A DNA stretch of 64,000 nt, taken from assembly GCA_936440205.1 (NCBI GenBank), contig OW387146.1, positions 21,204,458-21,268,457 on the forward strand. Reading direction: 5' to 3'. The position numbers were made by a program, and so were the translations under genes. The stretch comes from Lepidonotus clava. Lineage: Eukaryota > Annelida > Polychaeta > Phyllodocida > Polynoidae. The notes beneath the pieces were generated by a model, which was given only the letters and a program-made list of their open reading frames with translations, was not told the DNA's origin and did no database searches. The first letter of the stretch is position 1. Each line of letters opens with the position of its first letter. Below are positions 25,001 to 35,586 of this stretch, one piece after another.

Positions 25001-28000
25001 AATACTTTTCTAACAGGCATTTAAGTTTATCTAGTTTGTCTATTGGTAATCTAAGTTCTATTTCGAGTGAATCGATATCTAAGCCAAGATATCTGCATAT
25101 TTGAGCCGGTGGGGTTACCTTACCCCATGAAATATAAAAGCCTAAATATCTCAAAGTCTGTATAACTATCTTTTGAGCTCTTTCCGCCTCTTCGTAAGAG
25201 GATGCTACTACAATGAAGTCATCCAAGTAATTTACAACTTGTAAATTATATATATCTGATAATATATTGTAGACAAATTCTGAAATCTGATTAAGATACA
25301 TTGGTCCCAAGCGCAGGCCAAAAGCTAATCTGTTATCCTGAATATAAACTTCCTCACCATCTATCTCCCATCTTAAACCCATATATTTCTTATGATCTGG
25401 ATGGATTGGGACTGCGCGATAAGCTGACTTTATGTCCACTACGCCCACGTAGTCACCCTCTTGTAAAATTGCCAATACATTTTGTACACTTTTATACTGA
25501 AATTCCTCAATTATTTCATCACAGAAATTATTTACAGAGATATATCTGGGCATGCTGCAATCTGTAATTGGTCTGACACCCCCATCTGGTTTTGGGACTG
25601 CACCTAGACTATGTATGCAGTCCGGTTTTTCTTGTACTATTTTTAAGTATCCCTCCTCTAACTCTTTATGAATTATATTGTCCATTTTTCTAAAATTTGA
25701 GCCTTCGTATACCGATTTGTAGTTGTTACAGTCATATAATAACCTTGTTTTTACGGCATTATCGTCTACAATTTTGAAACCATCGGTTATCGATTTTACC
25801 ATAGACTCAAATTTTTTCCTACATTCAGCTGATCATAAAGACAGTATATACTCAAAACGGCATGGTTTAAGTTGGGCCAATGCGTCTCCGATAAAAATTT
25901 TACACATGCAAATGCCTTGGGCGCATTCCTCATATACTCGCACCAACTTACCCGAGGGTGAGACTACAGAAAATATAATTTTTTCTGAATAATTCTCGTA
26001 AACAACTTTTTCGAGAGAATTTCCGAATAAATCAAATACCGGCTTGTCCGGTGTCATTTCGCCTACGCGAATATCACTACTTGAATGATGGATTTTAGTG
26101 AAATCCCTACCTTTTTCGCGAAAAAGACTATTGCAACGTGACAAATCATTCGCTTTCTCCGCATCCGCCTGTGTACATTCCGCCCCACTACCCGTGATGT
26201 CACTGGTTTTTGTACCGGCATTACCCGCATTAACGGGGTCAGGCGAGGAACAGTAGGCGTCTGCGGAGGCGCATTTCGATGCGTTTCCAGTCGCATCGAC
26301 AAGAAAGGACCTATTTACATGGTTATAATCAATACCAGGATTACTCTGGCTTACCGTAGAATCATTAAGGTGCTGTACTTTCACCGTAGGATGAGTTTCA
26401 ATACGATCTGTACAGCTTTGACACGACTGGCTTGCGGACCCCCGGGGTGTGACGTCATCATTTTCAGATAAGTTTAAACTGTTACGTAGATTAATATCAA
26501 CAATGACCTGCAAGCCAGATTTTACTTCCCACTCCTATTTTTTATCTTTCTTAGGGCCGTTACGATAGCAATCTTTCTTTGCGTGCCCAGCTTTCTCACA
26601 GATAATGCAAATATGAGACATATTACATTTCCCCTGGCAGCCCTGTTCTGAATTAAATCTGAAGCAGATTTTTTCGCCCCCGCCTGTACCGGCGTTACGA
26701 CAATTCTTGTTCTCCCTATAAACAGTTTTCCCAGAGCTTGCTTTGAATGTATTCTCAAAACTAAAGTGAGAAAAGATTTCCTCTTGATCTACTGCAGCGA
26801 ATTGACTTACGCCAAGGCGGTTTGCCCTCTCTCTAACGGCCCTGTCATACTTATTAAAAGTGTCGAAGGTATACATCTTCTTTGTAGCCTTCTCAGTCAA
26901 AACCTTTAAATGTTTTACTACAGGTGATGGGTCCGCCTTCTCGACTATTAATTTTTCTACAGTTTTTACGCCAAGTAACAGTACATCTTCTACACATTTA
27001 GGCTCATCGCCCTTTGCAAAAAACCTCTTTTGGCCGAATTTCTTTGTGGCTTTTTTACCTTCCAGGTGGTCTTCGACCAAAGATGCTGAAGACGAACCAT
27101 CGCTGAATGAGGAGGAGGCGCTTGAGCTACGTAACGGGGCTTTCTTCTTCGGCTGCTGTCTTTTCTGCCGTCTCGGCTTGACGTCTTCCCAGCCTGAAGA
27201 GGACCCTTCATCAGATGATGGTTGAGCCTGCTTGCTGGCCGTCTTTGCATCACCACCAGTCGTCGCGGCTCTGACGAGTATTTCAATGTTCTCCGACATC
27301 CTCGTAACCGTCTTCTCCAACTTTCCAATGCGTGCCCCCTTGTCGGCGAACATTTTCTCTCCCTTTAGACGAATCGAGGAAACGTCATGGGCCGTGCCCT
27401 GCTGCTCCTTCATAAACACACCCGCAGATTGTGCAACCTTGCACTTTTTGCCCGTGGGGGTGGCGTGACGCATTTTGCACGAACGACAAAAATTAAAGCC
27501 AGCCATCCCTTGGATTAACGGAACTACGTACCAAATCTTCGTAACCGTCCTTTCACTGGTGAGTAGAAGCCTTTCTACCTTTAACCGCTTTCCCCAGCCG
27601 GTTTCACCAAAATCAGACGATGTGAACAGGTCGGTGGTGTGGGAGCAACTGAATAATAACGGTTACGCCCCGAGTTTATATAGTGACCCGACAACGGATC
27701 CGCGTAACCACGGTAATGGAAGAGGTTACGTCACCGCCCTGCTCCCGGAAATAACAATTTTAAGGTATCGGACCCCAAAATATTACGTTTCTACCTGAAA
27801 GATAAAAACCACAGTCGTCAGCATACATACTTACATTAACATACTGTAGGTTTTGTAATACATCATTAAAGAAAACAAACAATATTGGTTTCGTAAACAC
27901 CTCACATATTTTACATTGATACTAAAGCCCCATACCCACTACCGACGGGGCGATGTCGGCGCCGATGGCTGACATCGGCGTTGGCGTAAAATAAGCCAAT

Positions 28001-31000
28001 CCCACATTGGGTTTATCTAGGGTTGGACAAGGGTTGGACAAAATGACTGTTTAAGCCATCCTTGAACTAAAAATTTGGGGTAACTGAAATAAACAAGAAT
28101 TATGTTATTTTATATCCTCAAATACTATTTGAACATTATGATTTCTCAAATGTCCTCAATTGACAGATTTGCAGGTTTGACAGCAAATCAAAATGATGTT
28201 TTTCAGGGCAAAATAGGGTTGGACATTAAAGGCTGGGCTGACAGGCTTTAACATTGGTTCCTATGGGAAAAAGGCCAAAATATAAAGCTGCATTTTACAA
28301 ATTTTAAGAGCAATCTGTCAACCAAATTGCTTTGGTTAAGTTTGTATTATACAACCATCTTCAAGGAACAAGCATGGAAAAGATTTTGAAAATATTTCTT
28401 AGTGCACCTAAATGTTGGTGTAAACTGGGATGGGCTTATTATTAAACATGTATTATAAGGATCGGCATGATCGGGGCCGATGGTCGGTGCTGACTTCGGG
28501 GCCGATTATGTGTGGGTATGGCCTTTGCAAGTGATCGGTGCCGATGGCCGAGCTGACGTCGGCACTGATGTCAGTGCCGACTCTCCCCAAAATCGCTTAG
28601 TGGGTATGGCACTTAAGTATCAATCACAGTTGGTGGCATTCCTTAGTATGATTAAAAAACTAAATTGAACATTAAGTTTGATTAAACTTAAAAACTGCAA
28701 ATATAGGCCAACAGTCATACTAATCAAAGTCAGATTGTTTGCTAAAAGAGTACAATAAGTTCACAAATTTATGCTTTGTACTGTTTGTTGTGGTGTAAAG
28801 GCTGTAGTTCACTGCACAATGTTACTCACGATTTCAGAAATCATCAATGGAAAAACTAATTAAATATAGCCATGTTATATATATAATATATATATCTATA
28901 TCTATATATATATATATATATATCATTAGAAAGGATTTTGGATTCCCTTTTGAAAGATATGTGACATGTCAGGGTCCATTGCAAATTTCTAATAATAATT
29001 TTAAAATCTCAACACTCCTCAGAGTCACAATCACCTAGTGGAATATAATCTTTCAAAGCCTAGTTCTATAAGAACGTCCAGTGAACACGCATCCTTGCCT
29101 CCCTGCCTCCACCCGAAACCACTCGTGCTGATGCAATGGCTACGTACGTGCACTGATGGAAATCATCGTTCGTCGGGTATCGACACCTACACCTGAACTA
29201 CTACTGTGGCGCTCCTCGAGGCCGGGCCGGGCCGATCAGTAGGCGGCGGGCGGCGGAGGTCGGGCGGCCGGGGGCGGTCCGCGCGGCCCGTCTCGAGGGC
29301 TTACTCCAGCCCCGCAACCGGACGGACGGTCTGAACAAGCCAATCACAGTGCTCCCTTTCTGACCAATGGGAGGCCTGCTTTCCCTCCTGAATGGACCAA
29401 TCAGAGCAGGGTGCTCTCTACCGGGTCTGTGCTCTGGTTAGATATAGGGGACACTGAGGGGCAGAGTTTAGACTGGTTTTGTCTCACTGTGGTGTTATAG
29501 CCTGGTTGGCTGGTATAGGGTTTTGACCTGAGAAGGTAACCCTGGTTTGTTGTGAGACTTAGAAGGCCTGTTTGGCTCTAGGGGACTGTTACTGGCATAG
29601 CCTAGTTTTAGGCTGGTTTTTGTTATACTTTGTGGTGGTTGTTTTGCCTATGTCTGTTAGACTAGGTTGTTTTATTAACTTTTAGTTAATGGTTTTGCCC
29701 CACAAGTATATTTTGACTTAACAGTTTTCCCCTAAAGTTTCAGACTTGCTTAGTTTGGCCTGTTCTAGATTAAGACTTTGTTTACCTTTTTGTGAAAAGG
29801 GTATTTGTGGAACCTTTATTTGTGGAACCTTTATTTGTGTAACTTATTTTTGGAAACCTTATTTGTAACTTTGTGTTACTGTTTGTACATTCTGGCTTTG
29901 TACTTTATCTAGAGAGATTGTTTTAATAAACTTTGTTCAACTTAAGTTACTGTTGTTTGGTCATTTGTCACACTTCCAATCCTAGTGATCAACCTGGTTT
30001 AAATTGACTCCCCGGGCCTAACCTGACCCAGGGAGCGCTACACTACACTGACCACTCATGATGCTGACCCAATAGCCACTGATCACACTGACGGAAATCA
30101 GAACGCGTGCATGTAGGTGCTCCCCAGGGGCGGATCCCAGAATTTTAAGGGGGGGGGGGGGCACAAACATGAATCTACAAGGGAGGGGTGGGGCAAGCCC
30201 TTCCGGTCCCCAACCCCCTTCCCCATGGATCCGCCCCCGTTCCCTCCGCACCTCCAGCCAAACCACGTGCAATGAGATTTAAACCCATGCGCTGAAGTGG
30301 AGGTGGGGTCGCCACACACACTGATGACCGTGTAGGTGGGGGTTGCCATATGCAACGACCGTGTGGTTGATAGTCAGCGCGGGTGGGGAATAAAAGGGAG
30401 TTTCAGAACCTCCTGGGCATAATGTAACGCAAATGTAACATGTCTCTTATCTCAGTGTTTATAATGTATTTTGATAATGATTCAATATGAGTCTCCTAGT
30501 GTGCCTTTATCTTACATGACTATTTAATTACAATTATTTTAGGCATGGGGGTGTGTATAGATGACCACCCTGTCCTCATGCGCTGCCTTTCTACAGGCCC
30601 AGAGACACCTGTTGCTTGTCTTCAGACGAGTTGTCTTCACCACCCTTCTGCAGCCTGCCATTGACAGGTATTGAGAGAAATATTTTCTGAGGCCAACCTC
30701 AGGAAAAATGTTTGTTTCCTTTCCAGTGGGTGGAAGGAAATTAAGGTCAGTCGGCCATTCAATAATTACTCTTTTATGGGGGGGATGGGGGCTTATTGTT
30801 TTGGTAGGGGTATCATTGAAATATTTTGATGACCAAAAAATCTTTCTCCCCGAAAAGTAAAGAAAATCATGACATTCCACCCTAAATTGAAAAGACTGCC
30901 CAGCCATGCATGTGACATTATAATAATCAAGGAGGAAGAGCAGGTGCTTTGGACATTAAAAAAGTTTTATTCATTTATAAACAGATAACAGATAAAAGAA

Positions 31001-33783
31001 TGTTCACACACAATAGTCATGATTGTCATTTAGATACGGACTTATGTGTAGATATATTATAGGTAAAATAGGGTGTGGTGGGAGGGTGATCACATGTTGA
31101 GAGTCAGCAGGCCAGTATGACTGAATGCCTGCTGAGGTGGGTTTATATAGGGCTGACCGGGGTCAGGTGATCTGTGAAAATGACATGGTCTGTGAGACAA
31201 AGGGTGTACATTTCAGTGGTCAAAACAGACCACAGATCTATCTAGTAACTATAAGGGGAACTAGTGCCTACAATGGCACGCCCTGGTGAGAAATGGTGGC
31301 ACCTGCTCTCTTTAGATTATAAGCAATATTTAATTACCTCCCATTGTTACAGCAACTTTCTATTTGGTTCTGTATTGGATCTTGTAACATTATTTTAATG
31401 GCTCCCAATAATGTTGTTGTGACAAACTCCTGTGACATTGCACTGAAACAGTATTATAACTGTCTGGTTATGTTCTTCATCCTAAACAGAATGTTCTCAT
31501 GAGGTTCTGTTTTGTTTTTGTCCTTACTTCACAGGGAAATGATGTTATAGTATTGTTCTGATTTGGTGAAGTTTCAACCTCACCATCAATGACGTAATTG
31601 TTACGTGCCATCTTAGTAAGTAACAGACTGACTAAAAACGTATGGTTGTAGAACGTTTCTGTTACTTTTCAACTTGGCTGGGTGCCCTAAAATGCTCAGT
31701 TGGCAGTTTAGGGTGTCCTAATGAGCAAATAATTTCAGAATATTAACAACTTCTTCAAAGATGTCTTTGAAATCATGTGTCAAACTTTTAGAAATAGAAC
31801 CTAGGATTTTGGACTCGCAGACAATGTTATACCATTGAGCCAACTCTTCTATAAACGTCATCAACACAGATTTCAAGAATGGCTAATCAATAATTTCTTC
31901 AACTTATTGGCAAATATGTATGCTGCAATGCTTAGGACCATCATGCCTATCTACAACTGCCTTTTACTGAACAATTCTGTTCTTCGACATCCTTTTTCGG
32001 TATGATTGATCACATTGTACACCATGCCCTAAACCTTGAAATTAATTGAATATGGATTATCATAAATGATTGTTTTCCATGGCAATCACCTCAAAATAAT
32101 TAAGATCTTTCAGTTCCTCACTTTTTTCTCTTGCCATAGCAAACTCTAATATAGGTATAACACCTAAAAAACCTATTTCATATGAAAAGGTAGCTTAAGT
32201 GTAAGAAGAGATTTAGTATTGTATAGTTTGTTCTTGAATTAATAGGAGATCTGTTCAATTGGAAAAAAGACAATTACCTTTGAACAGTAGAGTATAACTG
32301 ACCGTTGTATGACGTGCGTGTCCAAGAAGTGTGTCATCCCACCAGACTAGACACTCTATAACAGGATTTATTGAGCTGTCCACTGTCCAGTTCACAGTCA
32401 CGTTTGCAACGTATTTTGTTTGGGTCACCTGAGTCCAGAATGCAGATGGATATTTCAACTTTTTTGAACCAAAGAGCTTAGGAATGCCAAAGTGATCATG
32501 ATATTCAATTGCAATAGATGTGTAAACCGATAGATTCTCCATTGTCCAAAGCTTACATGCAATCTCCACAATCTGACCATTGTCTAACAGATTCCTTGGT
32601 TTAGTAAAGCCGATTTGATGTTTCACTGAAAGGGTTGAAATACAATTATATTTGTATTGAAATAAAACTGAGCTGTTATATAATGATACAATCATCTACA
32701 TATTTTAGGCAGCAATTCGACTGCACAATGTCATTCTGTTGTGAAAATATGTTTCTTTACATATATTGCTTCTTTTAATAAATTCCCCTGAGGAACATGT
32801 ATGCACTATTGCCACATAAATATTTTCAAGCAATTTTAATCTGCTATAATGACAAAAGACATACACAGCTCTGGAAATATGACTTATGCGACAAAAAAAT
32901 ACTGAAGCAAACCCCTAAAATACCTCACTTAAATAGACAGGTTTTTTTCTATATTCGATAGTGTGTACTATGAGAATACTAAAAACTTGAATACAGGAAT
33001 TTCTCTTAAGAATATCTAAATATTGCCTTCATACGCATGCCACAAGTCAGAAGGGCATGAATATTATAATTTAGTCAAAAGTTGGGTTATTTTGAAAATG
33101 TGCAAAATGATATGAGAACTGCAAGTGGTGACATTACTTGCAATGATACAGAAAACTAAATTTAACTCTAATGCAACTTAGTCCAAAATTATAAAAAGAG
33201 TACGCCTGTCATAAATGCTTTGTACTTTTATGTCCAGACTACTGGATAAAAAATTTTGGTCAATCAAGTGAAATGGTGATTTAAAGGGACAAAATAATTA
33301 TGAATGGACTTCACAATACTTTCTTTCAAATGATGCAATCAATTTCAAAATAATTTTTCCTTATGAAGGCAAATATATGCTTGTTTAAATTCCCCTCCTG
33401 CTGATAAGGTGAAATACCCCCTGATGAATGCAATCTGAATAATTGTTATTTTTGGATTGGTATTTAACATGGTATTATTGCTTATTCTAACAAGATTTAA
33501 GAATTTGAGAATCTATGCCAAAGTACCCAAAATACAATATATATAGATTGAATGATTTTGTGACTATGATTGTCAGGCCTGGGAAATTATAGCCTGGTAC
33601 AAATTTTCACTGAAAATATGTATTATTTACATATTTTCATCAATAACTAGGTCACCACATTACATGACTGGACACATAATGAAGAAATGTAAACATACTT
33701 GCTGATGGCCATGGGTTTGCTGCTGTATGACCTCTTTGTATCATAAGGTAGAGCAGGACATGTAGTATTCGTAGTACAGACAT
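13045..33783 (-). CDS. Ig-like/transmembrane receptor with tyrosine-motif tail and C-terminal SAM domain
   Basis: Eight exons join in frame to 391 residues: 33699-33783, 32278-32625, 21459-21734, 16986-17027, 16608-16694, 16178-16240, 15036-15109, 13045-13245. Exon 1 is a signal peptide (MSVLRILHVLLYLM). Exon 2 is Ig-like by two Cys 68 residues apart (EIAC, IECL) with NLS, NVT and NWT glycosylation sites; the usual core Trp is not obvious. Exon 3 is a Thr-rich stalk plus one membrane span, then RMKNRKHK. Four small exons give VYEEI (Src-SH2 type), STYVNV (ITIM pattern, also Grb2 type), TYEPL and SDYRTL. The last exon is a SAM domain of about 60 residues (FENWMQKNNI ... LKKLV). The first six introns are phase 1 and the last is phase 0. 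Role inferred: surface receptor docking SH2 proteins and oligomerising through SAM. Additional phase-1 exons could have been missed. Confidence 0.85.
13883..14265. mobile_element. Harbinger-type MITE with nested palindromes
   Basis: Flanked by TTA on both sides (13880-13882 and 14266-14268). Ends are AGGCTATATTCCACGATGCG and, inverted, AGCCTGTATTCCACGATGCG. Inside there are two further inverted copies of 'CATCRTGGAATATA'. TTA/TAA target duplications are characteristic of PIF/Harbinger elements. It lies in the last intron of the SAM receptor gene. Confidence 0.75.
14618..14905. mobile_element. palindromic MITE built of AGAGAAT-like repeats
   Basis: Inverted ends CCTTATCCACACATTCTC and GAGAATGTGTGGATAAGG enclose 250 bases made almost wholly of variants of 'gagaatttctt' and 'ctcattctct' in both orientations. 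A transcript would fold into a long hairpin. It is in the last intron of the SAM receptor gene. Superfamily unknown. Confidence 0.7.
17028..19033. other. intron 3 of the SAM receptor gene, left part
   Basis: No exon is supported here. A minus-strand open frame at 18573-18854 (93 codons) has no recognised domain and no clear splice sites. A further small phase-1 exon in this intron cannot be excluded. Confidence 0.4.
19034..19418. mobile_element. Harbinger-type MITE (TAGTCGCC family)
   Basis: TTA on both sides (19031-19033, 19419-19421). Inverted ends AGCCTGGTCCCCAC and AGCCTGGACCCCAC. The interior repeats 'tagtcgcc' and its complement about a dozen times, giving strong self-pairing. Intronic, non-coding. 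Confidence 0.8.
20560..20820. mobile_element. Harbinger-like MITE (CATACCCACTA family), copy 1
   Basis: Inverted ends GCCATACCCACTAAC and GCATACCCACTAAC enclose GC-rich 'cgatgtcggc'-type repeats in both orientations. It is the same family as 27926-28613. The target duplication is not clear in this copy. Confidence 0.7.
21830..22890 (-). mobile_element. old LINE reverse transcriptase, 3' part, interrupted
   Basis: Minus-strand pieces in order: LQSDFKEFVSW (22860-22890), NGLLINMDKIKSMVVA (22790-22835), KQYTYWGIII and SVAPNFAKVRRI (22480-22560), then FQNSPFYIGTKLCDSLPEN (22040-22100) and FKNMLR-like sequence. These match the palm-to-thumb and C-terminal blocks of CR1/Jockey-type reverse transcriptases. 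A MITE at 22617-22780 splits it. Its 5' continuation, with MYADDCGFYLSG, lies at 27787-27925 on the other side of the Ngaro-type element. It is decayed and not functional. Confidence 0.75.
22617..22780. mobile_element. short MITE (CCTTCCATTTAGT family), copy 1
   Basis: Ends 'ATTCCATTTAGTACGTACG' and, inverted, 'GGGGCCTTCCATTAAGTATG'. Two G-rich runs follow 'ccgagattttt' and 'cctgaattttt' motifs in the two halves. Related copies lie at 62039-62212 and 63687-63850. It is inserted in an old LINE. Confidence 0.65.
23339..24304 (-). mobile_element. tyrosine recombinase region of the Ngaro-type element (fossil)
   Basis: The region shows the HSLRRGGTT block and a following 'GQWAS...YI' block typical of the C-terminal catalytic part of tyrosine recombinases. 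An N-terminal SAM-like DNA-binding part ('RRKQWACYKKVC') precedes it. In DIRS-order elements this enzyme replaces the integrase used by LTR elements. Confidence 0.75.
24147..25802 (-). mobile_element. reverse transcriptase-RNase H region of the Ngaro-type element (fossil)
   Basis: About 550 codons. The reverse transcriptase part shows 'AVPKPDGGVRPITD' and 'LRLGPMYL', and the YLDDF catalytic box. The RNase H part follows with 'PLVSDSSLKG', 'ELELWPILVGL' and 'VFTDNTQV'. The layout is that of DIRS-order pol. Confidence 0.8.
26535..27506 (-). mobile_element. gag-like region of the Ngaro-type element (fossil)
   Basis: About 320 codons. The region is basic, with a Ser-rich middle and two Cys-rich parts. 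The last is a CCHC zinc knuckle, CIICEKAGHAKKDC, near the C-terminus. The N-terminus carries CRSCKMRHATPTGKKC. This is the nucleocapsid-like part of the element. Confidence 0.75.
27787..27925 (-). mobile_element. 5' continuation of the old LINE split by the Ngaro-type element
   Basis: Minus-strand translation gives PILFVFFNDVL then MYADDCGFYLSG, the 'GPLLFLLFINDL ... YADDT' block of LINE reverse transcriptases. It continues the LINE sequence at 21830-22890. Its left neighbour is the Harbinger-type MITE beginning at 27926. Confidence 0.7.
27926..28613. mobile_element. Harbinger-type MITE (CATACCCACTA family), copy 2
   Basis: TAA on both sides (27923-27925, 28614-28616). Ends AGCCCCATACCCACTA and, inverted, AGTGCCATACCCACTA. 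GC-rich 'gatgtcggcgccgatgg' repeats sit next to both ends. A second MITE (27994-28436) is inserted inside. It lies in intron 2 of the SAM receptor. Confidence 0.8.
27994..28436. mobile_element. TA-flanked MITE (AGCCCATCCCA family), nested
   Basis: Flanked by TA on both sides, with ends AGCCAATCCCACATT and, inverted, AGCCCATCCCAGTTT. The same family occurs at 38144-38598 and, partly, at 58640-59036 and 63330-63520. Shared interior marks are 'gggttggacaagggttgg' and 'cagatttgcaggtttgacag'. TA target duplication points to a Tc1/mariner-type origin. No coding. Confidence 0.8.
28868..28924. repeat. TA-rich microsatellite
   Basis: Imperfect (TA)n with ATC interruptions in intron 2 of the SAM receptor gene. 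Confidence 0.8.
29205..30042 (+). mobile_element. fossil solo LTR, same family as 7137-8058
   Basis: 838 bases, starting TGTGGCGCTCC and ending GGAGCGCTACA, with a 4-base target duplication CTAC on both sides. It reads on the plus strand with 'ttaataaactttg' near its 3' end. The first 120 bases are very GC-rich, as in the other copy. No internal region is attached, so it is a broken remnant. TG...CA ends and 4-base duplications fit Gypsy-type LTR elements, but the family cannot be proven without coding sequence. Confidence 0.8.
30122..30242. mobile_element. short GC-rich element with GGATCC-containing inverted ends
   Basis: It starts AGGGGCGGATCCCAG, ends ATGGATCCGCCCCCG, and has a G12 run inside. 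Same family as 6230-6364. Confidence 0.6.
30243..32277. other. right part of intron 2 of the SAM receptor gene
   Basis: I see no exon, open coding pattern or complete mobile element here. Confidence 0.4.
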
Positions 33784-35225
33784 CTTGCCAGTCCTCTCTA
33801 TCCTATGTAACTGGCTCAAATATGAGAATGGACTGTATTGTATTTACTCAATCTTACTTCCTTGTGTCCTCCATAGCTGATTCCGGTTTGTAATACAGAC
33901 ATGGTTACAGATAAGAAGTGGCCATTCGGAAAGTTAATCATGTATGAGGGGGAAGAATTTACTTATAGACCTTGTGCAGATGTGGTCATGCGACCACATT
34001 TGGATGATCACCATGTGATCATCATAACCACATGGCTATCAGTGAATCTTAAATTGATTAATTCTGAAAGGTAATAATTGGTGATGATGATTTTATAAGT
34101 ACATGTTAGGCAAATGCACTCTGAATATTTTATCTGAATGTCTTAAATTTTTAATAAGATCACCAGTATGGCGGCCAGTCTATTTCAGGGAGCTGTGACG
34201 TCATGTGCACAACGTCTATATATCTGATAAGAATGTTACCCCCCATACCTACTTGGCTGAATAGGTCCACAAATCAAGCCGACTGTTCAGCTGATGATTT
34301 TGCCAATTGTGATCACAATTTAGCATGTTATATGACTATGTACATAATATTTGGTATGAATGGATGCTAAAATTGGCTGGGTAAAATAAAATGGATGCTA
34401 AAATTGGCTGATTATTTGGGTAGAAACATCCGATTTTAGCACTGACCAGTCATATAGTAGGTATGGGGATTCACAGTTGTATGAAATTCATGTTAATGGG
34501 ATGAACGTTTATTACATAATTATGTTACATTAAATATATTTAATCGTTAGGGTAGACATAGTGTTATTAATACATAATGCTATTAACACTCCTATGTTGT
34601 GACAGATAGCACCATACATGGTTCTTCAAGTATATGTTTAGTTTTTCTACTATTAAAAGTAAATTATAATATACAATAGAGAGTATTTTGAATTGGTGTA
34701 CTAAAGTTTATGTACGAATGAAAAGAAATAAAAAATATGACTCCAATAAAAATTGATCATTTTTGCCTCATTAGAATTAATATGGTGTATGTAAAAGTGA
34801 ACGAAGTTTGCAGATATTCCTATTACGACCAAAATTACGAGAATTTCATGCTATGGATATAAGAGATAATGGAACTGGCTAATAACAATATTTAATGGGT
34901 TACAATGTCAGAAAGATGATGTTCTGATGTTCACAATTGGCCATTCCTGTCACTTTTCAAATTGTAATATTTTGATTTCAAATCATATGAAATAAATAAC
35001 ATTATGTAAGTAATCAAATAACGTTTCTTAATTTCTATATGATAAATTGGAAAAAAAATCATGTTTTCTTGTCATGGTAACCAAAATCAACAAAATTTGC
35101 TTATTTTAGGTCATTTGTGTCCATGGAAACCATTATTTTGACTAAAAATGCTTCAGAATTATTTTATTTTTGACCATCTTTCTTAGTATAAAATGTTCCT
35201 AAAATGCGTTTTATCTAAAAAATAT

Positions 35226-35274
<49 letters not shown>

Positions 35275-35480
35275 TTTAAAATTTTACACCTTAATATTGA
35301 TTCAAAACTGTGATAGGATATTTGTCAATTTGATGAGGACACAGTTTTTCTGAAGGTGTGGTCCATGATATAACTAATTTTAAGAATTTTTTCCCAACAT
35401 ATATGACTGTATGATTTGAAAAATTGAAGCAATTCCATGAAAAATTTAAAAGTGAATAGATAGAAAGCAAAATGTCCTAC
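33784..35480. other. spacer upstream of the SAM receptor gene
   Basis: AT-rich, with a (TA)n tract at 35229-35270. The promoter of the SAM receptor should lie here, but no motif can be named with confidence. No exon is seen. Confidence 0.4.
35229..35270. repeat. TA microsatellite
   Basis: About 20 perfect TA units. Confidence 0.9.
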
Positions 35481-35586
35481 CAGTAGGATATGAGTATAAT
35501 CTGGGTCAATGAGCACGATCCCATAGACCGGGCCATACACACAAGAGCTGGTGCCCCATAGGCCTTTGATATCCCTGTCATTGGCA
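35481..35586 (-). CDS. isolated exon, possibly lipocalin-like
   Basis: A 106-base exon with a strong acceptor (TGCTCCCCCCAG) and a donor (CTACTG|GTAGGA). In its open frame it ends in the stretch YGPVYGIVLIDPDYTHILL. This resembles the 'YxVxxLDxxYxxALV' strand pair of lipocalins such as bacterial Blc and apolipoprotein D, where an intron in this region would not be unusual. No partner exon was found on either side, so it may be a remnant of a lost gene or an exon of a gene with distant exons. The family call rests on one short motif and is weak. Confidence 0.3.

Larger units (their letters stand above)
22897..27786 (-). mobile_element. Ngaro/DIRS-type tyrosine-recombinase retroelement (fossil, looks nearly whole)
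   Basis: Reading on the minus strand the order is: terminal repeat A1 (about 27608-27786), gag-like region, an open region of unknown role (26513-25833), reverse transcriptase/RNase H, tyrosine recombinase, then B1 (23206-23318), A2 (23013-23205), B2 (22897-23012). The split direct repeats A1 ... B1-A2-B2 are the signature of Ngaro/PAT-type elements and separate it from LTR retrotransposons. A1 and A2 differ at only about four of some 178 positions, so it is young. It looks nearly whole, with about one or two apparent breaks. No methyltransferase is seen, which favours Ngaro over PAT. It sits inside an old LINE. Confidence 0.85.

Noticed and set aside
26860-27225. Plus-strand frames over the gag-like region
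   Set aside because: They are shadows of the minus-strand coding of the Ngaro-type element.
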